Source of the DNA: Planococcus citri
Lineage: Eukaryota; Arthropoda; Insecta; Hemiptera; Pseudococcidae
DNA length: 64,000 bases
NCBI RefSeq assembly: GCF_950023065.1
Contig: NC_088678.1
Location: 24,976,580 to 25,040,579, forward strand
Direction: 5' to 3'
The translations under genes and the position numbers were made by a program. Shown piece by piece: positions 1 through 11,111 of the stretch. Position 1 is the first letter of the stretch, and every line of letters starts with the position of its first letter. The notes under the pieces were generated by a model. It was not told the DNA's origin, made no database searches, and saw only the letters and a program-made list of their open reading frames with translations.

Positions 1-20
1 CGAGATTTATTAGAAAGGAA

Positions 21-74
21 ATCACCTAATTTTTTTCAATGTAGTGATCACTACATTGGAAAAAATTAGGTGAT
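21..74. repeat. Near-perfect 54-bp palindrome
   Basis: The sequence from ATCACCTAAT to its reverse complement ATTAGGTGAT is an inverted repeat centred on GTAGTGATCACTAC, with only a one-base length difference in the T/A run. It could be a solo terminal inverted repeat pair or a minimal foldback element. The flanks are too short to search for target duplications. Confidence 0.7.
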
Positions 75-2857
75 CTTTACGTAAATGATCATCTCAAAAA
101 CACGTCTAGAAACACTCGAAACTCAAGGCGACTAAAATAATTTGAAAAATATTTCACCGTTTCCTATCACCATTTCAAATCAAAGGACAGATGGTAATTA
201 CCTACACTCGTTTGATCTAAATTTTCATTAAAGAAATTATCAACGATATCACGTTGGCAAAACTAGGTATCTACTATCTACCACATTATCCAGTTCTTCA
301 ACATCCACGCTAACAAACTGCAATCGTTTTAACGTTAAATAATAAGTAACACGAGCTCAGGTTCATTGATTAATGCACCGACCTTGACCGTTGATACGAT
401 AGCTAGATATGAAAAATGAATTCACTCGCGATTATTCGGTCAGTCAGTAAAAATTATGGTGAAAATGGACAAAATGTTGGGAAAAGGGGAAATGTCAAGT
501 TCATTCGCCACTTCGCCAGGTTTGCAACGAACGCAAAACCTCAATCTGTCGATCGATGATGTATCAGTAGGTACACGTAGAGTGATCATAGTAACACGAT
601 CTTTAATAAATCCTAGATTTATAACTTCCCTTTTTCGATTCGTATTCTGTACCTGCGAGTACCTGAAGTAAACTTATTATTTATTAACGAAGAATACGAA
701 AAATAAAACTAGTTTACCTACATGACCTTAGTTGCTGGCAATAGCGTTTAAAATTCGTGTAAATTTTTAAAAATTATTTCTTACGTTTTAAGAAAATAAT
801 ACCACTGTTTTTTGTCTCGCGAATTGCAATAGATGCACCGTTAGGAGGAATAACTTTTAAACACTTTTGGAATAAATTTACAGACGTGCTAATGTCCAAA
901 ATATAAGGAGGAAAAATGCATTAGTGCACACTATGTCTTTATTTGTATTACATCATTCGCAATTCTGTATAAGACTTCAGTTAATTAACTCTCGTAGAGT
1001 TGTCGAAAAAAAAAACTGGATGTGGTATACGAGTTTCCAATACGGAATATGGTATTAACAGTTTGGTCAAAGTGTGTTGCTTCATTACCAAGTTTCTAAT
1101 GGTCATATGCTAATGTCGCGATTATTTTCGTGTGCATTTCAATGGTACCTTATAGTCTTTCGAATCGTACACTAAAAATATCAAGATGGGGCTCTAATTG
1201 ATTTAAATTTTACGAGATATGCGACAAAGATGCAATCTGACGAGTACCTCCTCGGCGCTAAATGGAGTCACAAATGAGAGATGGTAGGTAGATCTATAGG
1301 TAGGTATGCCCAAGAGGAGGATACTCTATAGGTAACAATAAATTGTAAAGCGACAGATTTAAAAATTAGGCATTCTATTCGAATAAGTAGTTAGATTTTT
1401 AGTGAATGCCATTTATATCTACTTGTAAAATGGCTCCAAGTTAATCGTGATACCGAAACGATGTAAATTATTGACTAAAGCCTTTTACAAATTACCGGCT
1501 TTGTATCTGGATATGCAATTTTACAACCGATTGGTTTTTAATTATGAAATTTTTTCAACCTTCGTTGCGTCGTCGCCGCCGCCGCATTTTACGAGCAGCC
1601 TAAGTAAGAATTTTGCCAATACGGATTTTTTAGATGGTTATTTAACATTGAATTTTTGCGGTTAATTATAAAAAAATTGTTATCTGAAAATGTACGGGTA
1701 TGGTCCGAAGATGTTACACAATTTTATCCGCTGATGCGATGATGATGCAACAGGTTCTGGAAAATGATTCGTTATAGGTGTAGGTTACGTTTGCGGTTTA
1801 TTAAGATATGCAGCTTATGTCTTCGAGGAGTAACGGGTTTTTTGAAAAATTTCCTAAAGAATTTTTTGATGTAAATTTGAGTGTTGGAATGATTTGTTCA
1901 AATGGGTACCTACATACCTACAATTTATTTCCAGTGAAAAATGATGTAAATTTATTATCATTTTCATTTTCAAGGTTTGCCTAGGCATGAGTGAAATTCC
2001 CATGTTGATGTAAAATTACGATAAATAGACTCAGGCTGAGCCTATGGATAAGATAAGATTCATTTACATATTGAGCAATAGGTCACGAGACACTTTTTCC
2101 AAAATCATGAATATCATGACCAAATTATGGGCTTAAAATTCCTTGAAATTTCTTTAAAATTATTTTCGTTGAAATATTTTGAATGTCTCATTAAATTTTG
2201 ACTCATTTTTATTGGCCATGAGACACTTCTTCAAAAATTCATTTGTCAATTTTCGGGCTCAAAATTTTTCCAAATTGATCAAATTCTTTTTTACTGAAAT
2301 GAATTGGGCAGAGAAAAATTGAAAAGACACAGAAAAATACATCACCAGTAAAAATATTAAATGCCAAGAAGTGCATTTTTTGATGAATTTTTTATAACCC
2401 AATTTGTGCCAAAAATTGAGGAAGAAAATCGAAATTTTACCAAATTAATACAGAAAGCTGAAGTTTGGTGAGTATACTTACTCCATGACTTCCCAATCCC
2501 ATCGTAAACGGTTTCGAATCTTTTTTAGCAGTTTTGGAGCCTTCAGAAGATTTTTGAAATTATATCCAATGCTGAAATTCACTTTTATAGCAAAATTTTA
2601 ACATGTCGAGTTGATTGGATATGGTTTTAGACCGTTTAGGAGCCTCCAAAAATGTTTTGAAAATACTGTAGTTTCGCAAACCCGTTTTGAGAAAAATGGC
2701 CCAATCTCTAATGAAAGTACCTGCCTCAGTCTGTGCTATTGCTCTCAAAATCCAATACCTACCACTTTTAGGATTCTCCTGAGCGTTTAAAAATTAGGAA
2801 ATCGCCTATTTTCGGATAAATTCGTTTTTTTGAAAATTTTTTCTTGGCAAATATTTC

Positions 2858-3128
2858 CCATTAATTATGCCAAAATATTGAAAGATACCATTTCTGAAAC
2901 TGGGGAAATATTTTGGAAAACATTGGTGCCAATTTTTTAGTCGTAATGGTCAATTTCAATAAATTGAGAAAAATAGCCAAAAACCTGAGACATTTTTTTC
3001 GATTTTTTTTTAAATTGACTATAACGACCAAAAAATTGGCACCACTGCGTTCTAAAATATTTCTCCAGTTTCAGGAATGCGATTTTTTAAAATATTTTGG
3101 CATAAATTTAATAATGTGAAATTTGGGA
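2858..3128. repeat. Foldback (long inverted-repeat) element
   Basis: The left arm (about 2858-2972) and right arm (about 3010-3128) are imperfect reverse complements over roughly 110 bases. Shared blocks include ATGCCAAAATATT, CTGAAACTGG, GGTGCCAATTTTTT and a TTTAGTCG/TTTGGTCG block. The loop is only about 40 bases. This is the structure of a foldback-type MITE. I could not identify a clear target-site duplication. Confidence 0.7.
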
Positions 3129-4229
3129 CTGGGCCATTTTCCCTAAAATGGGTTGTGTACATATATGAACAGGAGTGAAAAGACCTCTTTTTTTTTTTTT
3201 TTTTTTTTTTTTAGGATACCCCTTCTTTGAGGCTTCATATTCTCCCTTTCAGGGGCAGCTCTGAAGCTAAAAAAATTTCTGAGTAACGCTCAATTTGAAA
3301 TGAAGGTCTCTGCTGAATTTGATCAAAACCCGACAACCTTTTTCTAGGGCAATTTTCCCTAAAGTAAGTAGCTATATCTGATATTTGTGAATGGTAGGTA
3401 GCCTTATTTTAATTAAGAAACGGACTAGTAGGACCAGTAAGGCCTGTTAGACACCTCGATCGATCAATCAAAGACTACAGTGGTCAGCAGTAAAAAATTT
3501 TAAATGACTGATTTTAAAAAATAGTTGAAGGTGTTGCCTATTTTTAAATTTGAAGGGGCAATTAGTTTCGTTCTTCGAAACCAACAGACAAGATCCATTT
3601 TTGATCTTGGGAATGGGTTGAACATTAAAAACCAAACAAAATCATATTATTATAACTTTTTGCCCAATTTACAAATTGAAGGAGCTACAAATAAATTTTA
3701 ATTTTAAAAAACAGCAATCAAAAAAATAATCGCGAAAATAAGTAGATAACTCTTCTAAAAATGAACAAATGTTGTTATGATCCAATTTTGCATCATTCTG
3801 AAATTTAAAAAGATTTACGAGTTTAAAAGTTGATAAATTTACGAAAATTTTCACCGAACAGTCAATTCCAAAATTCCAAAATTCCAAAACTCCTAAAATT
3901 GCAGAGTTCAGCACCTTGATTATTTGACTGATCCTTGAAAGTTTAGGAGGTTCTTGGGAATTTGATCTTTGGTCATTTTGATTGCAAACATTTTTGAAGA
4001 ATTATATGGCCAATACTTGCAGATAAAATAGCTGCTGTGGCGATTTGTAATAAAAAAAAAATCCAATGTTTATCTTTTGGAGTAAAAATTTAATGCATGC
4101 ATTTGTTGAGCTTGTTTTTCCAGTTTTGAGGTCTTTTTCGTGCTTCTTTTTGATGACAAAGCAGACCTCGTATTTTTTTATGGAAGTTGGATGAATGCTC
4201 TTTGTGTTTTATGAATGAATTGCGATTGT

Positions 4230-4440
4230 TTCTGAATCGGACGACTGTATAGACACGCCTGAAGGTATCTTGCCGAAAAAAAATGCTCGTTATAACCTTT
4301 TTTGGAAATTTGATTTTTTTCACTTTTTGTGGAATTTGCAAATTGGTTCAATTTTGACCATTTTCCTCACGAGTCACTTGAAGTTTCTGGAGAAAATTGA
4401 AAAATCGCTGGAGGCTCCAGAATGGGTTTACGCGTAGTTA
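4230..4440. repeat. Dispersed ancient repeat, copy 1
   Basis: The segment with TAGACACGCCTGAAGGTATCTTGC and a following TTTGATTTTTT tract resembles, in the same orientation, 6870-7170 (TAGACACG, ATATCTTGC, TTTGATTTTTTCAG). It also carries GCTGGAGGCTCCAGAATGG, a word shared with the modular elements at 16756 and 62788. Related words recur in intron 2 of gene C. This is an old, degenerate repeat family and does not code. Confidence 0.5.
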
Positions 4441-5295
4441 TCAATATGGTACCTAGTTTAGGTATTTAAAGAAATTATTAGCATTGATTCACTTTGCTCA
4501 AAAAATGTATATATACTTCATAGAAAAGTTTCAAAATTGCCCTTATACTTATCAGCTTTTTTTAATAGGTACCTTACATTTTTTATATTTTAAAAAGTTG
4601 AACCAAAAATCTAAAAACGAACTCTTGGACCTTAAAGATGCGTTTTCCATCTAGCCACATTAGTGATGATGATGAAAAAGGTTACTAGCGGTGTTCGTTA
4701 CCATCGCAGATTATTTTTAAAATACATGGGTTCGTTAACCCATAATGGGTATCTATCATGACAGGCTTATACATACAAACTTGTACGTAAACTTCAAGCT
4801 ATAGGAAACCGTAGACTGGGCCCTGGGTTAGACAACTCATCATTTTATTTCATAGAACCAATTGCAATTTCCGACATCATTTTCAAACTTGCGTAAGTAT
4901 TTCATAGTACTTAAGTAGGTACTTCATTCCTTAGGTATATTTGGTGCGATTTAAAAGTTGAATAGTTTTGAAAAAAGAGCTGATTTTAGGATAATACACC
5001 GACATTTAGTTATTCTCCTTCAATTAACAAGTTATGCAATTTAATTCGCATGAAGGTACTTCGAAATTCTTTTGAAGGCATTTTGTAAGTACCTAAACCT
5101 ATAGTTCTTAATTCTCCTGTGGATGACTCGTGAAAAAACAGTATTGTATTTAAAGTTCACATCGAATGAAATAATTACTCGCAGTAAAAAAGGAATTATT
5201 TGTATTTAATAACACGTGAAATAAAGTTATTTTGAATACATCTAATGAAATACTGAAAGTATTTGTTTGAAATATATACCTACATGATTTTACTT

Positions 5296-5301
5296 TTTAT
5301 T
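5296..5301 (-). other. Poly(A) signal of gene A
   Basis: AATAAA on the minus strand, about 160 bases beyond the stop codon of gene A. It is the first canonical signal downstream. Confidence 0.5.
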
Positions 5302-5457
5302 CAACGTTGATTGTTCAAATTATTTTTCAGACGAAAACAAAATTAATATTTTAAGTAATGCGTTCTCAAGAGAAATAACTGTAATATTGAGAACTTCGAT
5401 AAGTGTCATGGTAATTAATATACCAAAGGCAAAATTGGGAGAAAATGTTCGATAAAG

Positions 5458-8400
5458 TTAGACTTGTTGTTGCAGTTGTTCTTGTGGTTGATATTGGTAT
5501 GGGTATGGCAATGCGGACGGGTAAGCTCCACTATCAGCATAAGATGCACCACCGTATTGGCCATCATAAGCAGGGTACGCTGCATACTGGTTTTGAAAAT
5601 TTTCAGTGCTTGGATAATAACCTTGGAAATTGGCGGCGGGGTCTTGAGCAGAAATGCCGTTTTGATAATATTGTTCGCTGGAATAATAAGTTCGAATATT
5701 AGAGATTAGATAGAGGGTTGCGAAATGGATGATGGTGAATTCGTGAAGTAAGTACATAGGTACACATTAAGAAATAAGAAAAGAGAAATCTTACGGGGCT
5801 TGGAAACCATTGTAGTAAGCTGGGTTGTATGGTTCGTATTGTGGTTGTTGAGGAGCTGCGGCGAATGAGTTGCTGGGAATTGTGTTGCTGGAAATTGAGT
5901 TGAATTGGCTTTGGCCAAGAACAGTTTGTGGGATGGCGGTAAGTACCGCGAATAAGGCGGCTACAGTAGCAATTTGCATCTGAAAAATTATATTTCATTA
6001 ATATTTACATCATTGCACTTGCAGGGTTAAAATAACGCTAAAATATGTTCGGTGTGTTCATTTTTGCCAATTTTGAAGTTTTTAGGCTTACTTACATAAG
6101 TAGATATTTTCTGCATGAAAATGATTTTTTCAAGAAACTTTTTTTTTCTTAGATCTTGCTGAATACTTCATATCTTAAAAGTATTTTTTACGATAAATTT
6201 CATAAAATGATAAGCTAATATTTTTTACAAAAGGTACCTAAGGGAAGTTCTATTATCAAGTTCGTATACTTATTGAAAGTAGGCACACTTTATTACATTT
6301 GAAAAACTGCAAGCATTTAAAATATCTTTATGGTCTTACCAGGGAATATTTTAAGCTGACAGTATTCGATTTGAACGAAATCAAGTTTAATTGAAAGAGC
6401 ATGTACTAAAATCTCGTAACTAAAATTTCAGGTGCAAAAGCTCATTTTTAAATTAACGAATTTTTGAAAAAAAATCAAATGAAAACTTGTTCTAAGGGCA
6501 ATTTTTAAACCTTCCTTGGAAATATAATTTTTTTCAAGCAAAGTGAACCAATGTGAATAATTCCTTCAATTCATCAACTTTTATACTCGTACATCGAAAA
6601 CTACTAGATTCTGGAGTCTCCTGCAACTTTTCAATTTTCTTCAAAAACATCAAATTACATACTCTGAAAAGGGCAAAAATTAACTTTGGCATCTATAACT
6701 TTGGTTGATGCTTATTTACCACCATCGTGGCCGTTTTAGGTCGTTTTTGAGAAATTCCACGAGTGTAAGTTCAAAAGTGAATTTTTCTAGGGAAATTTGA
6801 AAGCTTGTTGCTGACTCCAAAAAGATCAAAGTGAAATTAAAATATGTGGTTTTCTGGTCAGGTGATCGACTGATCGTGTAGACACGTACACCAGACGATA
6901 TCTTGCTGAAAACCTCACTCGTTACACACCTTCTTTGAAAATTTGATTTTTTCAGTTTTTTTTTTTAAATTTTCAAATTGGTCAAAAATTCACTTCTGAG
7001 CACTCTTGGAATTTTTCAGTAGCTGCATAAAACAGTCGAGAGGGTCTTCAATAAGCACCCACCAAAGTTTTGGTGCTAAAATTCAAGGGTTTGGCTTTTG
7101 AAAAGTGATCTAAAGGTTCTGAAAAAAATGAAAAATCACTGGAAGCTCCATGAATGGGCCTGAAACTAGTGGTTGTTGATTTATGGGAGTTGAATTGAAG
7201 GGTAGGTATTTTTCACCTATAGGTTAACTTTACTTCAAAAAAACATATTATTTCGTAAAAAAGTTTTAAAAAAACCCTTGAAACAACTTTTTTGAATTTT
7301 TAAATTTTTCAAAAATTGACTAAAAATCTAAACTTTTGTCTTGAGAGTCAAGTTATGCAACATTCAAGAGTCTTGAAACCACATTTAGCAAGAAAACAAT
7401 AATTGTCTCTGATGTGTATAAAAAATAACCACTCAAATTACATGCAAAAGTATTGGGTCTTGCTGGATTCACCGACTCTCAGTCCAAACTTGAAATGAAT
7501 CAGTCAGTCGTTCATCAAATCATCACTTTTCAGTTTTCAGTATCAGTTTTTCACTCATTCGGTATCATATTTAATTTATTTTGAATGAAAAATTTTCCAA
7601 GTCCTGTCACATACCAACGTCCTACACCACGGTATAATTAATTCAATTCCAATCGTTTTTGAAAATAAAATTACTATCGATTTAATTGGAGCAATTTTAT
7701 TTTTAATTTTGAAAGAAAAACCAATCCAAGTTCGAAATCGAAACTTGGAACGGATTCCCAGAAAATGGAATCAATTTCGAGCTCCAATAAATTCGGCTTA
7801 CGTCTTGGTACAAAACTGAAAATTTTAAAATTTAATTTACCTATAGCTAAATAATCAATAATCATTCATACAACAATTATGAATTACGACGAGTTGAAAA
7901 CTGAAATCCATTTGCCATTTCGTTGAATTAATTGTTGGAACTTCTGGACATTTTTTCCAGGAAAAAGTCAACAACTACTTATTTTATAATCAGAGCTCAG
8001 ATATTCTTTCCCTAAGAAACCCTAAATAGGCGCTGAAATATTCCCTAAAAAATGCCAAAATATGCCCTAAAAGGCTAAAACGTAAAAATATTTATTCTCC
8101 AACGATACGGATATTGCTTTACAAGGAAAATCAATATTATGGGACGAAAAAATAAAGTATGATCAATTAATTAATTATTTATTTAATTAATTAATTATCG
8201 TTTATCAATCAACTTATCAAGCAAAAAAAGTTGAGAGAGTGAGCCGGATTGAAGAGTCATGAAAAGAATCATGAATCAAAGTGAATCGACTCTTTTGGAC
8301 TGGTAGTCGGTGAATCTAGCTCTAGCACGACCGAAAAGTATTCAATACCTATTTAAATTTTTTAAAATTGTAAGAAGTGAAAATGTTGTATTTTTTTTTT

Positions 8401-9150
8401 ATTTAAAAATTTTCAATTTCAAAGAAAACACGGTACCTAAGCGAATTCAATTCGTTAAAAATTCCAAAAATCGTTAAATTTGAATAAAAATGGATCAACA
8501 TGAATATTATTTCACCCTGAATTGTCTCTCTAGAGTATTTTACGCCCGCAGCATTTTTTCAAAAAAGTAACCCATCGAATGAAAAAACTCGAATGCAGGT
8601 AGGTAGGTACCTAAGAATGATAAAACCACTGTTTTGTTTTATAGAGAACATCGCGAGTATTGGTTACCTCACTTTCCTGTTCTCCCTTCCTACATTTAAT
8701 TGAAATGAAAATATGTTAGCACTTATGAAAAAGTAGGCACCGCATTTAAAGCTCGTCCATTTAAAAGCATAAGAAATATTTTTCATTTTTTTTCCAATGA
8801 TAATTTTAAAAGGTTGAGGCAAATAACAAAATAATTTATTAAAAGTGATAGCATATTTTATCATTTTTGTTTTAGCTTGTTTGACATCAAGTAATAATTG
8901 TTATAAAACCTAGTTTTCAATTTAGAAAACAAAAAAAAATCTCAAAAAAGTATCGGTAAGTATTGTAGGTATCGTATAAGTTTATGTAAAACAAGAAATA
9001 TATAAAATAAAATAAAATAAATCCCTTTAATTGAAATGATGAACAACACCCAAAATATGGACATAAAAGAAAAGAAAAGAAAAATTACACAACAGCATTA
9101 ACTTTCCCTCAATCGCCAATTCGTTAACTAAAGTATATACTTACATTCAT
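5458..9150 (-). CDS. Gene A: secreted Tyr/Gln/Pro-rich protein, probably a low-complexity cuticular or extracellular-matrix protein (3 exons, 136 aa)
   Basis: Coding exons are 9145-9150 (ATG AAT, then GTAAGT), 5795-5979 and 5458-5677. Intron 1 is phase 0 and ends in a TTTTTCAG acceptor; intron 2 (5678-5794) is phase 2, with donor GTAAGA and acceptor ATTATTCCAG. The joined frame is 411 nt with TAA at 5458-5460. Residues 1-24 form a clear signal peptide (hydrophobic stretch of A, V, L and I, probable cleavage after VLG). The mature chain has no RR chitin-binding motif. It is rich in Tyr, Gln, Pro, Ala and Asn, with many YY, QY and AYP pairs and a Gln-rich C-terminus. Such composition is known from structural cuticle and chorion-like proteins, so that role is inferred from composition, exon architecture and position next to two RR genes. 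It could equally be another secreted low-complexity protein. Gene structure is well supported; function is tentative. Confidence 0.75.
6850..7170. repeat. Dispersed ancient repeat, copy 2 (in intron 1 of gene A)
   Basis: Matches the 4230-4440 copy over several blocks (GTAGACACG, GATATCTTGC, TTTGATTTTTTCAG, a diverged GGAAGCTCCATGAATGGGCC end). No intact termini are visible. Confidence 0.5.
7991..8140. mobile_element. Fragment of a hAT-like element related to 53162-53773
   Basis: Begins CAGAGCTCAGATATTCTTTCC and continues with ATTCCCTAAAAAATGCCAAAATATGCCC and a GATACGGATATTGC block. These match the left part of the element at 53162 in the same order. The right terminus is missing, so this is a truncated copy inside intron 1 of gene A. 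Confidence 0.65.
8164..8201. repeat. AT-only palindromic tract
   Basis: Repeated TTAATTAA/AATTAATT units form a self-complementary tract of about 38 bases immediately right of the hAT fragment. Possibly a slippage product; no function is visible. Confidence 0.5.
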
Positions 9151-9202
9151 GATGATAAATCCAAAAATTTGATTTCAGCTCTGCAGCAAAATTCACACAA
9201 GC

Positions 9203-9242
9203 ACTGGTTGAATTTCCTTAATACCCAGCGCTTTTATATATA
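9203..9242 (-). promoter_or_regulatory. Core promoter of gene A (TATA box plus initiator)
   Basis: On the minus strand a TATATATAAAAG box lies at about 9233-9242. About 30 bases downstream is CAACCAGTGC, with an arthropod-type CAGT initiator at about 9203-9207. The 5' UTR would be about 55 nt, ending at ATG 9150-9148, and the first exon closes six bases later with GTAAGT. Box, spacing and the short first exon match the promoters of genes B and C. Confidence 0.65.
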
Positions 9243-9249
9243 TTCTTCC

Positions 9250-10905
9250 CAATAATCGAAATATGGGAAAAAGACACTGTTGCGTAATCCAATACACCAG
9301 ATGGCTGAATTTTTTATGCTTCTTTAGGGCAAATGTTGCTCGAAAATCTCTTTAAGAGTCATCGTTACAAGTTAGATCATAAAAGACAATTTTTCTCTTT
9401 AGGAAAAAAAACGAGCACACCTGTTTTAAACTCAGATTTATGAATTTATTATAATCCTTCGAGTTGGTTCGAAATTTTAATTAAACCCATATATAAAAAA
9501 ATCACACGTTGACGGTTTTTTATGAGCACTTTAACCGATCTCGTATTGTACTTACACGTTTTTACGAATTTACTTATTTAAATTTCAAATTAGTTTTACC
9601 AGCGAACGAATTAAATCATAGGACAATTATGTCTTATCTACAGCATCGCTCTCAGAAAAGCGGTAAAAGTCAGTAAAACCTGATATGTGAAAATTTTCCG
9701 TTTTTTCTTCTCTTTTTTCTTTCAGTTTTGACGTTTTTTTTTTTTTTTTTTTTTTTTACAAATCCTTGAAAGTTTTACGACGACTAAGAGTAAGATGATG
9801 TGTAATGATGGTGAGTAAAATTTGGTTCGATGTGTTCGAGAATTATTACATGAGGCGGTTCTCGAGCTAGAAATGCCTGATGATTTCGATGTATGCAATT
9901 CTTGTGATATCTATGTATTGAAATATAGGTGCCTGACGGTTCCTTTGATTCGCACGTTTTTTTTTTTGTTTTTTTTTTTAATAATTTAAATTAATTTTAT
10001 CGTTGAATTTCCATTTAATTAAAATAATATGTACTTGAATGAACTTACCGCGCTGAAAATATCCAAAAATCATACTTGTAAGAAGAACTAAAAAAAAAAA
10101 ATTGACGAAATGAATAATTTTATTGGCTGATGGTAAAAACTGGTTCAATATTTTAATCAAATAATTTCCCACGTTGCCAGAGGAAATGCTCCAATTTGAC
10201 TTCCCTACTTTGCTTTCTTTTGGCAAAATACAACAATATTAACTCGTTAACTTTTAATCAAATTTTCAGCTCCTTATGGGGTACAATTATAGGTAGTATA
10301 ATCTACTATAGGTACGTTTATGTGCCCCTCCATTTCGAGCTAATTGAATATCAGGTTCCAAGAGATTTGAATTAAATTCTAATAAAAATAGTGGACGCAT
10401 TTAAATCACCTCTTAATATTTAAATGATTGAAAGAAATAATTATGCTTCTGGCAGTTTGCATCCAGTTAGGTAAATCATCTAGATAGGTATCAAGATTGA
10501 ATTCGAAAACACTTACGTTAGTTCTAAATTTTGACATAGAACTTGAATAGTCCTATAACTGCTCGTAGATTCTTATTAGTGGTATTTATTCGTACTAAAC
10601 AGGTTTTTTGAAATTTTTTTAGTCAAATATCTGGCTGATTTTTGTAATATTTAGCAGCATTAACCACACCTCAGGTCTATAGTTATCACTTTGATGGGTA
10701 GTATAGGTGTCTAGTTCAAAAGCGTTGAGGAAGAGGCTGATCTTAGAAAGGCAATCATCACTGCCAATATCAAAAATCGATGTTTTATGATAGGATTTTC
10801 CTGAAAAGCTATTTCTCCATTTCGTTAGCTGTAAAAGTGCCTGAAAAAATCGTCCATTGCCATATATTCGAAATCATTAACAACGAATAGGTAATATTAT
10901 GATGG
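9250..10905. other. Intergenic region between gene A promoter and gene B 3' end
   Basis: No gene seen. Contains long T runs (about 9735-9758 and 9957-9980) and unique AT-rich sequence. This spacer of about 1.7 kb is where upstream regulatory DNA of gene A would lie, but I recognise no specific binding sites. Confidence 0.4.
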
Positions 10906-10910
10906 AAAAT

Positions 10911-10924
10911 TTATTTATTTATTT
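10911..10924 (-). other. Poly(A) signals of gene B
   Basis: Overlapping AATAAATAAATAAA on the minus strand, about 190 bases past the stop codon of gene B. Confidence 0.55.
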
Positions 10925-11111
10925 TAATAAATTAAGTAGTTTGACACAACACGTGTTTGAAAATACAACCAAGTTCATTTAAAAAATGTTAACAATATTT
11001 CAGAGTGGGATTTAATCAATCAATAATTTATCAAGTGGTAACATTCTATTGTTTTTGAAGAATTTTCTGGAAACATTTACACCTGAGAGTTGAATCGATG
11101 ATAGTCTAGTT

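Larger units (their letters stand above)
75..5290. other. Gene-free stretch downstream of gene A
   Basis: No supportable coding sequence. The stretch holds a foldback repeat (2858-3128), a run of 25 T (3188-3212) that could be the reversed poly(A) tail of an old retro-insert, and diverged dispersed repeat sequence (about 4090-4440). Open frames here are short, AT-driven and have no recognisable composition. Confidence 0.5.

Noticed and set aside
5445..5709. Plus-strand open frames of 81-85 codons over gene A exon 3
   Set aside because: They mirror the minus-strand exon, whose splice sites, signal peptide and poly(A) signal fit together. Their own sequences look like random translation.
5699..5998. 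Longer minus-strand frames running through the gene A exon 2/intron 2 junction
   Set aside because: They read through a good acceptor and a good donor and lack the secreted-protein composition. The spliced model keeps one frame from the micro-exon to the stop.
7600..8200. A complete hAT element around 7991
   Set aside because: Only the left part matches the copy at 53162; no right terminus or 8-bp duplication was found.
9880..9910. Another hammerhead core (CTGATGA at about 9886) and similar words near 33804, 52913 and 57189
   Set aside because: No GAAA at the right distance and no complementary stem I or II, so they are chance matches.
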